DNA from: Saprospiraceae bacterium
GTDB taxonomy: Bacteria > Bacteroidota > Bacteroidia > Chitinophagales > Saprospiraceae
Assembly (NCBI GenBank): GCA_020628645.1
Contig: JAHDES010000003.1
Coordinates: 62,001 to 126,000 of the forward strand
Reading direction: 5' to 3'
DNA: 64,000 nt
Notes under the pieces: generated by a model
What the model was told of the DNA's origin: nothing
What the model saw: the letters and a program-made list of their open reading frames with translations, nothing else
The model's database searches: none
In this document: positions 55,032-63,369 of the stretch, one piece after another
Layout: each line of letters opens with the position of its first letter
How positions within the stretch are numbered: position 1 is the first letter of the stretch
Program-made: the position numbers and the translations under genes

Positions 55032-55445
55032 ATGAATACTACGACACCTTCATGGATGAAAACCTGTCTACAACTTGCTGCCATTTACAATATAGTATGG
55101 GGGGCTTGGGTGGTTCTTTTTCCACATCATTTTTTTGAATTAGTAGGAATGACTCCTTTAAATCATGAAATGGTTTGGCAAGGAATGGGGATGGTCATTG
55201 GCGTGTACGGCTTGGGCTATTGGTGGGCATCGTATGATCCAATGCGACATTGGCCCATTATTGTAGTAGGTTTCTTAGGGAAGTTGTTTGGACCTATTGG
55301 TTTTTTTTGGAATTATTTCATCATGGAAAGTGTACCCTTTAGTTTTATTTATACTATGCTAACGAATGATTTTTTGTGGTGGATTCCTTTCTTTTTGATT
55401 TTAAAACGCGTACACACCCATTATAATTGGAAGCTTCATGATTGA
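55032..55445 (+). CDS. Small four-helix membrane protein
   Basis: 137 residues with about four hydrophobic segments (LAAIYNIVWGAWVVLF, WQGMGMVIGVYGLGYWW, WPIIVVGFLGKLFGPIGFFWNYF, FLWWIPFFLIL). No family or function recognised; conserved-looking polar residues include Lys and His next to the segments. Its last 8 bases overlap the next gene, so the two are translationally coupled and probably make a joint membrane complex. Confidence 0.75.
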   Translation: MNTTTPSWMKTCLQLAAIYNIVWGAWVVLFPHHFFELVGMTPLNHEMVWQGMGMVIGVYGLGYWWASYDPMRHWPIIVVGFLGKLFGPIGFFWNYFIMESVPFSFIYTMLTNDFLWWIPFFLILKRVHTHYNWKLHD

Positions 55446-55860
55446 ATTGAGTTATTTTGAACTGATCCGCTTGCTCATTGATATGGGCTTACTTATTTTG
55501 ACATGGCTTGTTCAATTAGTGATTTATCCTTCCTTTTTATATTATACTAGTACTGATTTAAAGAAATGGCATTCGATTTATACCAGAAGAATTACTATTG
55601 TGGTATTACCATTGATGTTGAGTCAACTTTTGGTAGCGATAATAGGACTTTATTTTATTATAAATTGGCAAAGTATTCTTTACTTCTTTGTTATTCTTGC
55701 TACGTGGGGATTAACTTTTTTACGCGCAATTCCGCTACATCTTGAAATAGAAAAATCTCCAAATCAAAATATTATTCAACAACTTCTACAAGTGCATACT
55801 TGGCGTACTGTTTTGTGGACTTTGGTTTTTATTTTTTCGATGTTCAAAACATTTTTCTAA
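55438..55860 (+). CDS. Small membrane protein, partner of upstream gene
   Basis: 140 residues with four predicted membrane helices. HSIYTRRITIVVLPLMLSQ and RAIPLHLEIEKSPNQN are the polar loops; basic residues near the membrane resemble DUF1772-like proteins, but I cannot assign it. It overlaps the upstream gene by 8 bases. Function unknown. Confidence 0.7.
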   Translation: MIELSYFELIRLLIDMGLLILTWLVQLVIYPSFLYYTSTDLKKWHSIYTRRITIVVLPLMLSQLLVAIIGLYFIINWQSILYFFVILATWGLTFLRAIPLHLEIEKSPNQNIIQQLLQVHTWRTVLWTLVFIFSMFKTFF

Positions 55861-56202
55861 AAAAATAAGTTGTCGGGAACTATTCTTTTCTATACATGGT
55901 TGAAAATGCTGTAATCAAGATTTAAACTAAAAAATCTATTTCTAACATGATGCAAAAAATCGCATCGCTTTCCTTTCAATAAGAAGTTTTGAGCTTCTTA
56001 ATAAAGAAAGCTTTAAACAACTTAATCGGATGAATTCGTTCACCATAAATGCTCATTTGATGCCTCTTCCAATACAACTATTGAGTTGCCTTGGAGTGGG
56101 CGAATTGGATATTCGCTAAATACACTTTTCAATATTGATAAGAAATTTTGCTAAAACAACTTGTTCTAGCAAGGATTAGTTGATGTCTAAAATCAAGCGA
56201 TC
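55861..56202. other. Intergenic region
   Basis: About 340 bases with no supported gene; a small AAGAAG...CTTCTT hairpin near 55980 and a GCGAAT...ATTCGC hairpin near 56100 are the only structures. Confidence 0.4.
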
Positions 56203-56418
56203 ATGAGAAAGAAACGCCAAAAAGGCTATTGGCTGAAACGTAAAGAAAACTTTCAGGAACTAAAAGCCGCTAAAGATCGAGCAAAAGTGCTTCGAATCAA
56301 TGAATATACCGCCCATGTGATTGTTCAAAAACTGGAAGCCAGTTCAGAATATCAAGTTCTATACTCTGTTGCGAAATGGTATTTTGAAGAATTACAAGCT
56401 TCGAATATTCAGTTATAA
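56203..56418 (+). CDS. Small basic protein of unknown function
   Basis: 71 residues; the first third is strongly basic (MRKKRQKGYWLKRKENF), the rest amphipathic helix (YTAHVIVQKLEASSEYQVLYSVAKWYF). No family recognised. It could be a small nucleic-acid-binding or mobile-element accessory protein. It lies between two unrelated blocks and before a MITE-like element and a terminator, so it may be expressed on its own. Confidence 0.45.
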   Translation: MRKKRQKGYWLKRKENFQELKAAKDRAKVLRINEYTAHVIVQKLEASSEYQVLYSVAKWYFEELQASNIQL

Positions 56419-56563
56419 ATAAATCTAGACTTCGCATTCCATTTAATCAATCTTCTTTTTAATAGAAGAAAAAAGCGCGGCGGAGAACCCAATTTGTTCT
56501 CCAGCGAATGATAAAATCATCACAACAAGATTACAGGAAACACGAAGTTGTGTTAAGATATTG

Positions 56564-56673
56564 GTTCTTAGACAAAAATTGTGATTTCAATGAAACTTCA
56601 AAACACTTGTCTCTCAAAATCATAGATTTATCGAGCCATCACATTTTTTGTTCCACACAATTTGTCTAAGAAC
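56564..56673. mobile_element. MITE-like element, copy 2
   Basis: 110 bp, inverted relative to the copy at 5670-5777. The terminal repeats are GTTCTTAGACAAAAATTGTG and CACAATTTGTCTAAGAAC; the left one carries a 2-base insertion relative to copy 1. Intergenic. Confidence 0.75.
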
Positions 56674-56704
56674 GAAAATATTTAAACAAAGAAACTAAAG
56701 CTAC

Positions 56705-56745
56705 AGGAGTCCATGCTTTACAGCAGCATGGCTCCTTTCCTTTTT
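56705..56745 (+). terminator. Strong intrinsic terminator
   Basis: AGGAG-T-CCATGCT (56705-56717) pairs with AGCATGG-CTCCT (56725-56736) with one bulged T, followed by TTCCTTTTT. It lies upstream of the PcfJ-like gene and would end a transcript coming from the small ORF at 56203 or from the MITE region. Confidence 0.85.
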
Positions 56746-56861
56746 CATCATTAAAATCACCGCCTTATGCGTGCCATAAATAAATATCGATTGTATGAAC
56801 CAATTCCTTGCCTTCTGCTAAGGAACCAATCTCTTATTCATCCATCAATTCATTTTAAGAC

Positions 56862-58208
56862 ATGGCAAATCGTAAGAAAAAATGGGCGCGTGAAAAAGCT
56901 AGAATAGCCGCCCAAGAACAACTCAAAAATAAATTTAAACAACAAAAACAATTTAAAAAATTTGGTGCAGCGGCACTTTTTGAAGCATGGAAGCACACTA
57001 AATTCACCTGGGATAATCTATCAAAAAAAATCCAACAGCGTTTTGAGGCTCCTAATATTCAAGCTCGAAATCTATTTAAAAAATATAGTGATTATAAAGC
57101 TGTTCATCGCTGTTTTGAAACTGTTATTCAACACCCCAAACTCCAACAATTAAGTATGGATTCCCTAGCGGTAGTACTGCATAGTATGCAGTATTTCAGT
57201 GGGATTACTCGTCCTATAGAAACATGGAATGCTCCAAAATCAAAAAATGAATTAACATTATTTAATAGTGTTTATCAACATCTTTTTGTTCAATACACAA
57301 TTAATAAACCCACAAGTCGTCATATATCGCCCTATTATTTACTTTCTCCTGAAACCCGATTTACCCGAATAATGCTCAAAATTATTGAAGGTAAAGGATT
57401 ACATCAATTTGATTTAGAATGTATCAAACTGAATAGTAAGGCCAATTATTTATTCATGACGGCCCCTGATCGTTTGAGTTTGTTTGAAGCAATTTGGTGG
57501 GCAAAAATTCGCCAATTGGGTGGAAGTGAACAATTAGCCTATATTATTATTGGGCAATTGGAACCAACCGCTTGGAGACATTGGAAGGGGTGGATGGAAG
57601 ATTTTATTCATTTTTGTAAAAAATGGAAAATTACAACAAATAAATTCTTAAAAGGAATACTGAATTTCACAGCTTATCAAAATTCTTTTAGAGAATATTA
57701 CATCGAGGAAAAAGACTATTCTATTTATGTTCCACCTATTTATCCAGATTATCGTTTAAAAGGTAGAACGCCTGCCTCTGTACAGCGCCATTTAAAAGAA
57801 TGGGAAGAACAAATTGAACTTATAAAATCTGCCGATTGCAAACATGAATTTCCTGCTATTTCAGTTAAGGAATTTAATTTTCAATATCAGCAACAAAATT
57901 TCAAAATTGTACATTTAAAAAGTTATCATCAGCTTATAGAAGAAGGTCGAAAAATGAAGCATTGTGTAGCTAGCTATGGTCGAGCTTGTTTAAGAGGTGA
58001 ATCTTCTATTTGGTCCCTCCGTCAAGTGATTACTGCAAAACAATTTAAACGAATCGCTACGATTGAGCTTTGCAAAGATGAAAGCGATACTTGTTTTGTT
58101 GAAGAATTTCAATCTAAATGTAATACTACACCTTCTAAATTAGCAAAAACCATCGTACAACAATGGTCTGAACAAAACAATATTCGATATGAATTGAATG
58201 ATAATTAA
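56862..58208 (+). CDS. PcfJ-like protein
   Basis: 448 residues. A Lys/Arg-rich, coiled N-terminus (MANRKKKWAREKARIAAQEQLKNKFKQQ) is followed by a large helical region and a C-terminal PcfJ domain (about residues 345-440) with EEGRKMKHCVASYGRACLRGESSIWSLR and IATIELCKDESDTCFVEEFQSKCN. PcfJ was named from conjugative plasmids; its function is unknown. Bacteroidota carry chromosomal copies. The gene ends right before the DEAD-box gene, whose -7 box overlaps the gap. Confidence 0.85.
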   Translation: MANRKKKWAREKARIAAQEQLKNKFKQQKQFKKFGAAALFEAWKHTKFTWDNLSKKIQQRFEAPNIQARNLFKKYSDYKAVHRCFETVIQHPKLQQLSMDSLAVVLHSMQYFSGITRPIETWNAPKSKNELTLFNSVYQHLFVQYTINKPTSRHISPYYLLSPETRFTRIMLKIIEGKGLHQFDLECIKLNSKANYLFMTAPDRLSLFEAIWWAKIRQLGGSEQLAYIIIGQLEPTAWRHWKGWMEDFIHFCKKWKITTNKFLKGILNFTAYQNSFREYYIEEKDYSIYVPPIYPDYRLKGRTPASVQRHLKEWEEQIELIKSADCKHEFPAISVKEFNFQYQQQNFKIVHLKSYHQLIEEGRKMKHCVASYGRACLRGESSIWSLRQVITAKQFKRIATIELCKDESDTCFVEEFQSKCNTTPSKLAKTIVQQWSEQNNIRYELNDN

Positions 58209-58211
58209 ATG

Positions 58212-58219
58212 TACCTTTG
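58212..58219 (+). promoter_or_regulatory. -7 box overlapping the DEAD-box helicase start
   Basis: TACCTTTG followed by CAGC and the start ATG at 58224. A strict TAnnTTTG match whose transcription start would fall at or next to the ATG, implying a leaderless or near-leaderless message. Confidence 0.5.
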
Positions 58220-58223
58220 CAGC

Positions 58224-59534
58224 ATGGCAAAACAGCTCAAAAATCAAGCAAGCATCCTCAAAAAATTGGGAATTACTCAATTAAATCCTATGCAGGAGGA
58301 AGCACAATTGGCTATTCATTCTAGCAATGAAGTGATATTGCTTTCGCCTACAGGTACTGGAAAAACACTTGCTTTTTTATTACCCTTGATCGCTCAATTA
58401 AATGCTGATCGGGAAGAAGTTCAAGCATTAATTATTACCCCTTCCAGAGAATTGGCAATTCAAATTGAACAAGTAGCACGAGAAATGGGGGCTGGTTTTA
58501 AAATTAATGCCGTATACGGAGGTCGAACGGTGTCTAAAGATAAACTTGATTTACAACATTCACCTACCATATTAATTGGTACTCCTGGTAGAATCGCTCA
58601 TCATATTCGTATTAAAACTTTTGATCCTCAAACAGTTTCCCATTTGGTATTGGATGAGTTTGATAAATCTTTAGAAGTGGGTTTTGAGGAAGAAATGAAA
58701 GCGATAATTGCTTCTTTATCTAGTTTGGAAAAAAAAATATTGACTTCTGCTACACATGGGGTAGAAGTTCCTTCTTTTGTTCATTTAAAACGTCCCATTT
58801 ATGTGGATTATCTAGAAGAAGGTGTACAAAAATTAAAACTCAAAACCATTATTTCTCCTGAAAAAGATAAGTTGGAAACTTTAGGAGAGGCGCTTTGTCA
58901 TTTAGGAAATCAAGCTGGAATCATATTTTGTAATTATAAAGCAAGCATTCAACGCGTCAGTGATTTTTTAAGTGCTAAAAATATCCCACACGGCTGTTTT
59001 TATGGTGGAATGGACCAAAAAGATCGAGAACGAGCTTTGATAAAATTTAGAAATGGAACCCACCAATTATTGATTGCAACAGATTTGGCGGCGAGAGGAA
59101 TTGATGTGCCCGAAATAAAATTCATCATTCACTATCATCTACCACATCGAGCCGAAGAATTTACCCATCGAAATGGACGTACCGCACGTATGCATAATGA
59201 TGGGACAGCTTATGTTCTAAAATGGGTAGAAGAACTATTACCTGATTTTATTGATGCGCCAAATATTGAAGCGATTGAAGAAGCACCATTACCAGAACCT
59301 TCTATTTGGAAAACGGTATTTATTTCTGGTGGTAGACGAGATAAAATATCAAAAGGAGATATTGCAGGTTTATTCTTTAAACAAGGGCAACTTAAACATA
59401 ACGAATTGGGTATGATCGAACTCAAACAAGATTGTGCTTTTGCAGCCGTACATGCTAAACGAATTAAGCAAATAATAAAATACACCAATAATAGTCGATT
59501 GAAAAAGAAGAAAGTCCGCGTTTTTGAAATTTAA
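58224..59534 (+). CDS. DEAD-box RNA helicase, DbpA-like
   Basis: 436 residues from the ATG at 58224 (an in-frame ATG at 58209 would lie upstream of the predicted promoter box). Walker A is SPTGTGKTLAF (about 42); motif II reads DEFD instead of DEAD (VLDEFDKSLE, about 144); motif III is SATHG; motif VI is HRNGRTARM. The C-terminal 70 residues (FISGGRRDKISKGDIAGLFFKQGQLK...) form a DbpA-type RNA-binding domain, which in E. coli binds 23S rRNA. Probable role: large-subunit ribosome assembly. The tail ends in basic residues (LKKKKVRVFEI). Confidence 0.93.
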   Translation: MAKQLKNQASILKKLGITQLNPMQEEAQLAIHSSNEVILLSPTGTGKTLAFLLPLIAQLNADREEVQALIITPSRELAIQIEQVAREMGAGFKINAVYGGRTVSKDKLDLQHSPTILIGTPGRIAHHIRIKTFDPQTVSHLVLDEFDKSLEVGFEEEMKAIIASLSSLEKKILTSATHGVEVPSFVHLKRPIYVDYLEEGVQKLKLKTIISPEKDKLETLGEALCHLGNQAGIIFCNYKASIQRVSDFLSAKNIPHGCFYGGMDQKDRERALIKFRNGTHQLLIATDLAARGIDVPEIKFIIHYHLPHRAEEFTHRNGRTARMHNDGTAYVLKWVEELLPDFIDAPNIEAIEEAPLPEPSIWKTVFISGGRRDKISKGDIAGLFFKQGQLKHNELGMIELKQDCAFAAVHAKRIKQIIKYTNNSRLKKKKVRVFEI

Positions 59535-59577
59535 CTGTCAAAAAAATAGAAAAGTAATTTTATCACAACATTTTACT

Positions 59578-59585
59578 TATCTTTA
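59578..59585 (+). promoter_or_regulatory. Putative -7 box for the His-rich membrane protein gene
   Basis: TATCTTTA, one base off TAnnTTTG. Transcription would start near 59590, just upstream of the possible ATT start at 59602. Confidence 0.4.
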
Positions 59586-59601
59586 CAGTTTAGAATAAAA
59601 A

Positions 59602-59958
59602 ATTGTCAAAATACAACTACCACATCCATATCGTTTTTGTACCGTTTTGGTATTAATTGGACTTTTACTAGGTTCGTACCTTGGAAAAGGTGTGCATCTA
59701 TTAATGGGACACGATCATGGTGACGATTTTAAATGTGAGGCAGAAGGTAATGAACGGCATTATCATGATACTATTCATCAATGGGATACTTGTATCTTTT
59801 GCCAATTAAATCTGTCTCCTTTAGAAGAAGCCGAAACACAAATCCAGTCATTTAAGTTAGACGCATTTTTATCTGTCTCCAATTTTTTTGCTACTAGTTG
59901 CTTTTCAGATGTAGCAACTCCTCATCCTTCGCTTCGCGGTCCACCGCTTTACTCCTAA
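59602..59958 (+). CDS. Small His/Cys-rich membrane protein (DUF2946-like), probable metal-related
   Basis: 119 codons if the ATT at 59602 is used; the next near-cognate start is TTG at 59647 (104 codons). The ATT start would give MVKIQLPHPYRFCTVLVLIGLLLGS..., leaving basic residues before one membrane helix; the TTG start begins within the helix. After the helix comes a His/Cys/Asp cluster (LLMGHDHGDDFKCEAEG, HYHDTIHQWDTCIFC) and the C-terminus ends LRGPPLYS, as in DUF2946-type proteins found beside metal-uptake receptors. It precedes a lipoprotein and a ZnuD-like TonB receptor. Confidence 0.65.
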   Translation: MVKIQLPHPYRFCTVLVLIGLLLGSYLGKGVHLLMGHDHGDDFKCEAEGNERHYHDTIHQWDTCIFCQLNLSPLEEAETQIQSFKLDAFLSVSNFFATSCFSDVATPHPSLRGPPLYS

Positions 59959-60293
59959 TCAAGTTTAGATATTAGTTCACTATCCCCCAAAGTAGTACAA
60001 TTATTTTTTACCGATCTTTTTATGTAGCTCTAAAAAGTCATCTCGTTTTCTGTTAAATATCAATTTAGCAATTTCAAGTATTATTGGAAGGTAGTACTTA
60101 CAGTTCAATATCTAAGCTAATATATCAGTCTACACTATCCGAGGGCGATATATCCAATATTTTTTTACTTAATTTTTCAATGCTCATTTCCCTATAAAAG
60201 GAATGATGCCTCCGTGTATACAAATTTTATCTAATAAAAATTTCTAATCTAGTCAATTCTTAGAAGAATTTGACTCAGTAAATTCTATTTATC
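59959..60293 (+). promoter_or_regulatory. Leader region of the lipoprotein gene with palindrome
   Basis: 335 bases without a gene. Just before the start codon an inverted repeat, AGTCAATTCT-TAG-AGAATTTGACT (60251-60275, one base asymmetry), lies 18 bases upstream and could be an operator or RNA hairpin controlling metal-responsive expression. No further signal seen. Confidence 0.4.
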
Positions 60294-60842
60294 ATGACAA
60301 CTATTAAAAACTTATTTTTCTTTCTCGGTCTTACAGGTTTAATGTTCTTAACTGCCTGTAATGATGATGATGTTGAGCCAGAAAATGAAGAGGAAGTAAT
60401 CACTACTGTAAATTACACTCTTACCCCAGATGGTGGTGGAGATACTGTTACTTTAACTTACCGTGACGAAGATGGTGACGGATCAGGAGCTCCAGTTATC
60501 ACTGGTGGTACTTTAGCTGCTAACACTACTTATAGCGGTTCACTGGAATTGTTAAATGAAACAGAAAGTCCTGCCGAAGATATTACAGAGGAAATTCAAG
60601 AAGAAGATGAAGATCATTTGTTTTTCTTTACAGTAAATGGTGCAAATTTAACAGTAGCTTATGCTGATATGGATGCTAACGGAAATCCTACTGGTTTAGC
60701 GACAACAGTAACTACTGGAGATGCTAGTGCAGGAACACTTATCGTTACTCTACGTCACGAACCAACTAAACCTGCTGCTACTTTAGCAGAAGCAGGTGGG
60801 GAAACAGATATTGAGGTATCATTCCCTGTTTCGATTCAATAA
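60294..60842 (+). CDS. Acidic lipoprotein of the metal-receptor locus
   Basis: 182 residues with lipobox MFLTAC, so an envelope lipoprotein. It is strongly acidic with DDDVEPENEEEV and EDITEEIQEEDEDH clusters, beta-strand-like segments (NYTLTPDGGGDTVTLTYRDEDGDGSG) and a single domain of about 150 residues. Homologues in Flavobacteria are sometimes labelled type 1 periplasmic binding fold proteins and lie beside TonB receptors. Role unknown; possibly captures the metal at the cell surface. A strong terminator separates it from the receptor gene. Confidence 0.72.
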   Translation: MTTIKNLFFFLGLTGLMFLTACNDDDVEPENEEEVITTVNYTLTPDGGGDTVTLTYRDEDGDGSGAPVITGGTLAANTTYSGSLELLNETESPAEDITEEIQEEDEDHLFFFTVNGANLTVAYADMDANGNPTGLATTVTTGDASAGTLIVTLRHEPTKPAATLAEAGGETDIEVSFPVSIQ

Positions 60843-60858
60843 AATAGCCTTTTAGTAT

Positions 60859-60907
60859 GGAAGAAATGCCAGTTGCATAAGATTGATTGGTATTTCTTCC
60901 TTTTTAT
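60859..60907 (+). terminator. Strong terminator between lipoprotein and TonB receptor
   Basis: GGAAGAAATGCCA (60859-60871) pairs with TGGTATTTCTTCC (60888-60900) with one G-U pair, followed by TTTTTATT. It would make lipoprotein transcript more abundant than read-through into the receptor gene. Confidence 0.85.
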
Positions 60908-60956
60908 TATTTTTGATACTCCTTTGTTTTTAAGTCACTCTATAAAATTTTGACTT

Positions 60957-63266
60957 ATGCGTATCTACTTTATTTTATCCCTCTTTTTATTAATTTCAGT
61001 TACAAGTATAGCACAAGAGTGTTCTTATACGTTATCAGGGTATTTAGTGGATGAAGATTCAAATACACCCTTGGAATATGCAGGAATAATCATTTCAGAA
61101 ACGCAGCAAGGAGTTCATAGTGATTCAACGGGATATTTTGAAATCACAAATGTATGTGCAGGAAACTACCAAATTGAATTTTCTCATATTGGTTGTGAAT
61201 GCTTAAATCAGCAACTCCAAATCAAACGAGATACTGTCGTCACTTTTTATTTACACCATCATGCTGAATTGCTAGAAGAAGTGGTGGTAAGAACGAATCG
61301 CGCTGATCTTTCCACACAAACAAGTACAAGTATTTCTGAGGGCGACATTTCAAAAGAAAGCAATAAAAACCTATCTGATTTACTCGAAAATATAACAGGT
61401 GTTAGTACCCTTAAAAATGGATCAGGCATTTCCAAACCAGTTATTCATGGTTTATATGGTAATCGAATTGCGATCTTGAATAATGGTATTGCACAAGCCG
61501 GGCAACAATGGGGCAATGATCATGCGCCTGAAATTGATCCTGCTTCTGCACAATATATCTCCGTCATTAAAGGGGCAAATGCTTTGGCGTACAGTAGCAA
61601 CTCATTAGGAAGTATTGTTGTTGTAGATGGAGGAAGTATAACCGATAATACTAATTTACAAGCAAATCTCAATTATATTTACCAAACAAATGGACGAGGA
61701 CATACCTTTAATACTCGTTTGGAACAAAATGGGAAATGGGCCGCTTGGCGATACGTCGGCACCCTCAAAAAAATAGGAGATACGCACACCCCAAATCATT
61801 TTCTAACCAATACTGGAAAAGGAGAAGCAAATATTTCGTTTCAAATAGAGAAGAAATTTAGTACACAATGGCATAATAAATTTTACTATAGTTTATTCAA
61901 TACCGAAATTGGTGTACTTCGAGGTTCTCATATTGGAAATTTAACCGACTTAGAAACAGCCCTCGCTCGCTCACGACCTTTTTTCACCCAAGATGAATTT
62001 TCTTATACGCTTAACCCACCTCGCCAAGAAGTAAAGCATCATCTTTTAAAATTTGAATCCAAATATTTTATCAATGATTTGCAAAGTTTTCGTTTTCAAT
62101 ATGGCGGTCAATTAAATAATCGAAAAGAATTTGATATTCGTCGTGGAGGTCGTTCGGAAATTCCTGCAATGAGCCTTAATCAATTTAGTCATTTTTTAGA
62201 AGGGAATTATAATTTACAAACTTTAAATAATTGGCAACTAAAAACTGGTTTACAATTTCGGACTGTCGATAATGCGAATGAACCGGGTACAGGTATTATT
62301 CCTTTAATTCCACGGTTCAATTCTTACACTCCCTCTGTTTTCGGAATCCTTCAAAAACAGAATAACCAATGGTTATTTGAGGTAGGTGGACGATATGATT
62401 ATCGCTTCTTTTGGGTGAAAATCCAAGAAGGAACGTCTAGTAATATTGTTCGATACGACCACCAATTTCATAATTATGCTTTTTCTACAGGTGCAAAATA
62501 TCGAGATAGTTCTAATTTAAAAGCAAGTTTTAATTTAGGCTACATGCAGCGCGCGCCTGAAGTGAATGAATTATATGCTTCAGGCTTACATCAAGGAGTA
62601 AGTGGGATCGAAGAAGGTGATCGTAATTTACAACAAGAAAAATCCTTGAAAGCAATTGGTTCAATTGATTGGAATATCCAAGAAAATACGCTATTACAAG
62701 CAACTGCTTACTATCATTATATTGATGATTATATCTATCTACAACCGCAAGATGATTTTCGTTTAACCATTCGAGGAGCTTTTCCTGTATTCATTTATGA
62801 ACAAACAGATGCCGCACTCTATGGTGCAGATTTGCAATTAACGTATGAATTGATCCCCAATTTAGAGTTAGTAACTAAATATGCCATCGTTCGAGGTAAG
62901 GATCGTGTCAATAATAACGCCATTATCAACTTACCTTCTGATAATTTATTTACTTCTCTTGAATGGCGCTTACCTTCTTCAGACCGATTTAACGATACTT
63001 ATATTAGTATAAATGGGCGTTATGTATGGCAGCAAGATCGCATTACGGCTGAACAAGATTTTGTTGCACCTCCAGAAGCCTACTATTTGATGGGGTTACA
63101 AATGGGCACTAGTCTTCCTTTTGGTACTTCAAAAGTAGATGTAAGCTTAACAGTAGATAATCTATTCAATGTTCAATATCGCGATTACCTCAATCGCCTT
63201 CGTTATTTTGCCGATGAAATGGGTCGGAATGTGAGTTTACGGGTGAATTATCAGTTGGGGCATTAA
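60957..63266 (+). CDS. TonB-dependent receptor, ZnuD-like
   Basis: 769 residues with a signal peptide (ends SIAQ). After a CarboxypepD_reg-like domain (about 20-105) comes the plug (SDLLENITGVSTLKNGSGISKPVIHGLYGNRIAILNNGIAQAGQQWGNDHAPEIDP). The pattern KPVIHGL...NRIAILNNG...DHAPEIDP is like the R-P-V-I-R-G-L...D-H-A block of the zinc receptor ZnuD. The barrel ends in YQLGH rather than an aromatic residue. With the His-rich protein upstream it forms a likely zinc or other metal uptake locus; the metal is inferred. Confidence 0.85.
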   Translation: MRIYFILSLFLLISVTSIAQECSYTLSGYLVDEDSNTPLEYAGIIISETQQGVHSDSTGYFEITNVCAGNYQIEFSHIGCECLNQQLQIKRDTVVTFYLHHHAELLEEVVVRTNRADLSTQTSTSISEGDISKESNKNLSDLLENITGVSTLKNGSGISKPVIHGLYGNRIAILNNGIAQAGQQWGNDHAPEIDPASAQYISVIKGANALAYSSNSLGSIVVVDGGSITDNTNLQANLNYIYQTNGRGHTFNTRLEQNGKWAAWRYVGTLKKIGDTHTPNHFLTNTGKGEANISFQIEKKFSTQWHNKFYYSLFNTEIGVLRGSHIGNLTDLETALARSRPFFTQDEFSYTLNPPRQEVKHHLLKFESKYFINDLQSFRFQYGGQLNNRKEFDIRRGGRSEIPAMSLNQFSHFLEGNYNLQTLNNWQLKTGLQFRTVDNANEPGTGIIPLIPRFNSYTPSVFGILQKQNNQWLFEVGGRYDYRFFWVKIQEGTSSNIVRYDHQFHNYAFSTGAKYRDSSNLKASFNLGYMQRAPEVNELYASGLHQGVSGIEEGDRNLQQEKSLKAIGSIDWNIQENTLLQATAYYHYIDDYIYLQPQDDFRLTIRGAFPVFIYEQTDAALYGADLQLTYELIPNLELVTKYAIVRGKDRVNNNAIINLPSDNLFTSLEWRLPSSDRFNDTYISINGRYVWQQDRITAEQDFVAPPEAYYLMGLQMGTSLPFGTSKVDVSLTVDNLFNVQYRDYLNRLRYFADEMGRNVSLRVNYQLGH

Positions 63267-63336
63267 AATAAATATCTTTTCCTTAAACATATTCCCCTCC
63301 AAAACGGTATTACTTCTTGTGGTTTTGTTAATGAAA

Positions 63337-63361
63337 CGAGATAAAAAATTATTTTATCTCG
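63337..63361. promoter_or_regulatory. Palindromic operator candidate before the last receptor gene
   Basis: A perfect 10-bp inverted repeat, CGAGATAAAA and TTTTATCTCG, with a 5-base spacer. It ends 8 bases before the -7 box and overlaps the expected -33 region, the usual place for a repressor site. No T-run follows, which argues against a terminator. Confidence 0.5.
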
Positions 63362-63369
63362 AATCCATT

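Larger units (their letters stand above)
56419..56861. other. Non-coding region with MITE-like element and terminator
   Basis: Holds a short GGAGAAC-CCAATTT-GTTCTCC hairpin (56482-56502), the MITE-like element (56564-56673) and an intrinsic terminator (56705-56745). No other gene supported. Confidence 0.5.

Noticed and set aside
59604-59655. TTG start in another frame for the His-rich protein
   Set aside because: That frame stops after 17 codons at 59655, so it cannot encode the protein unless a frameshift exists.
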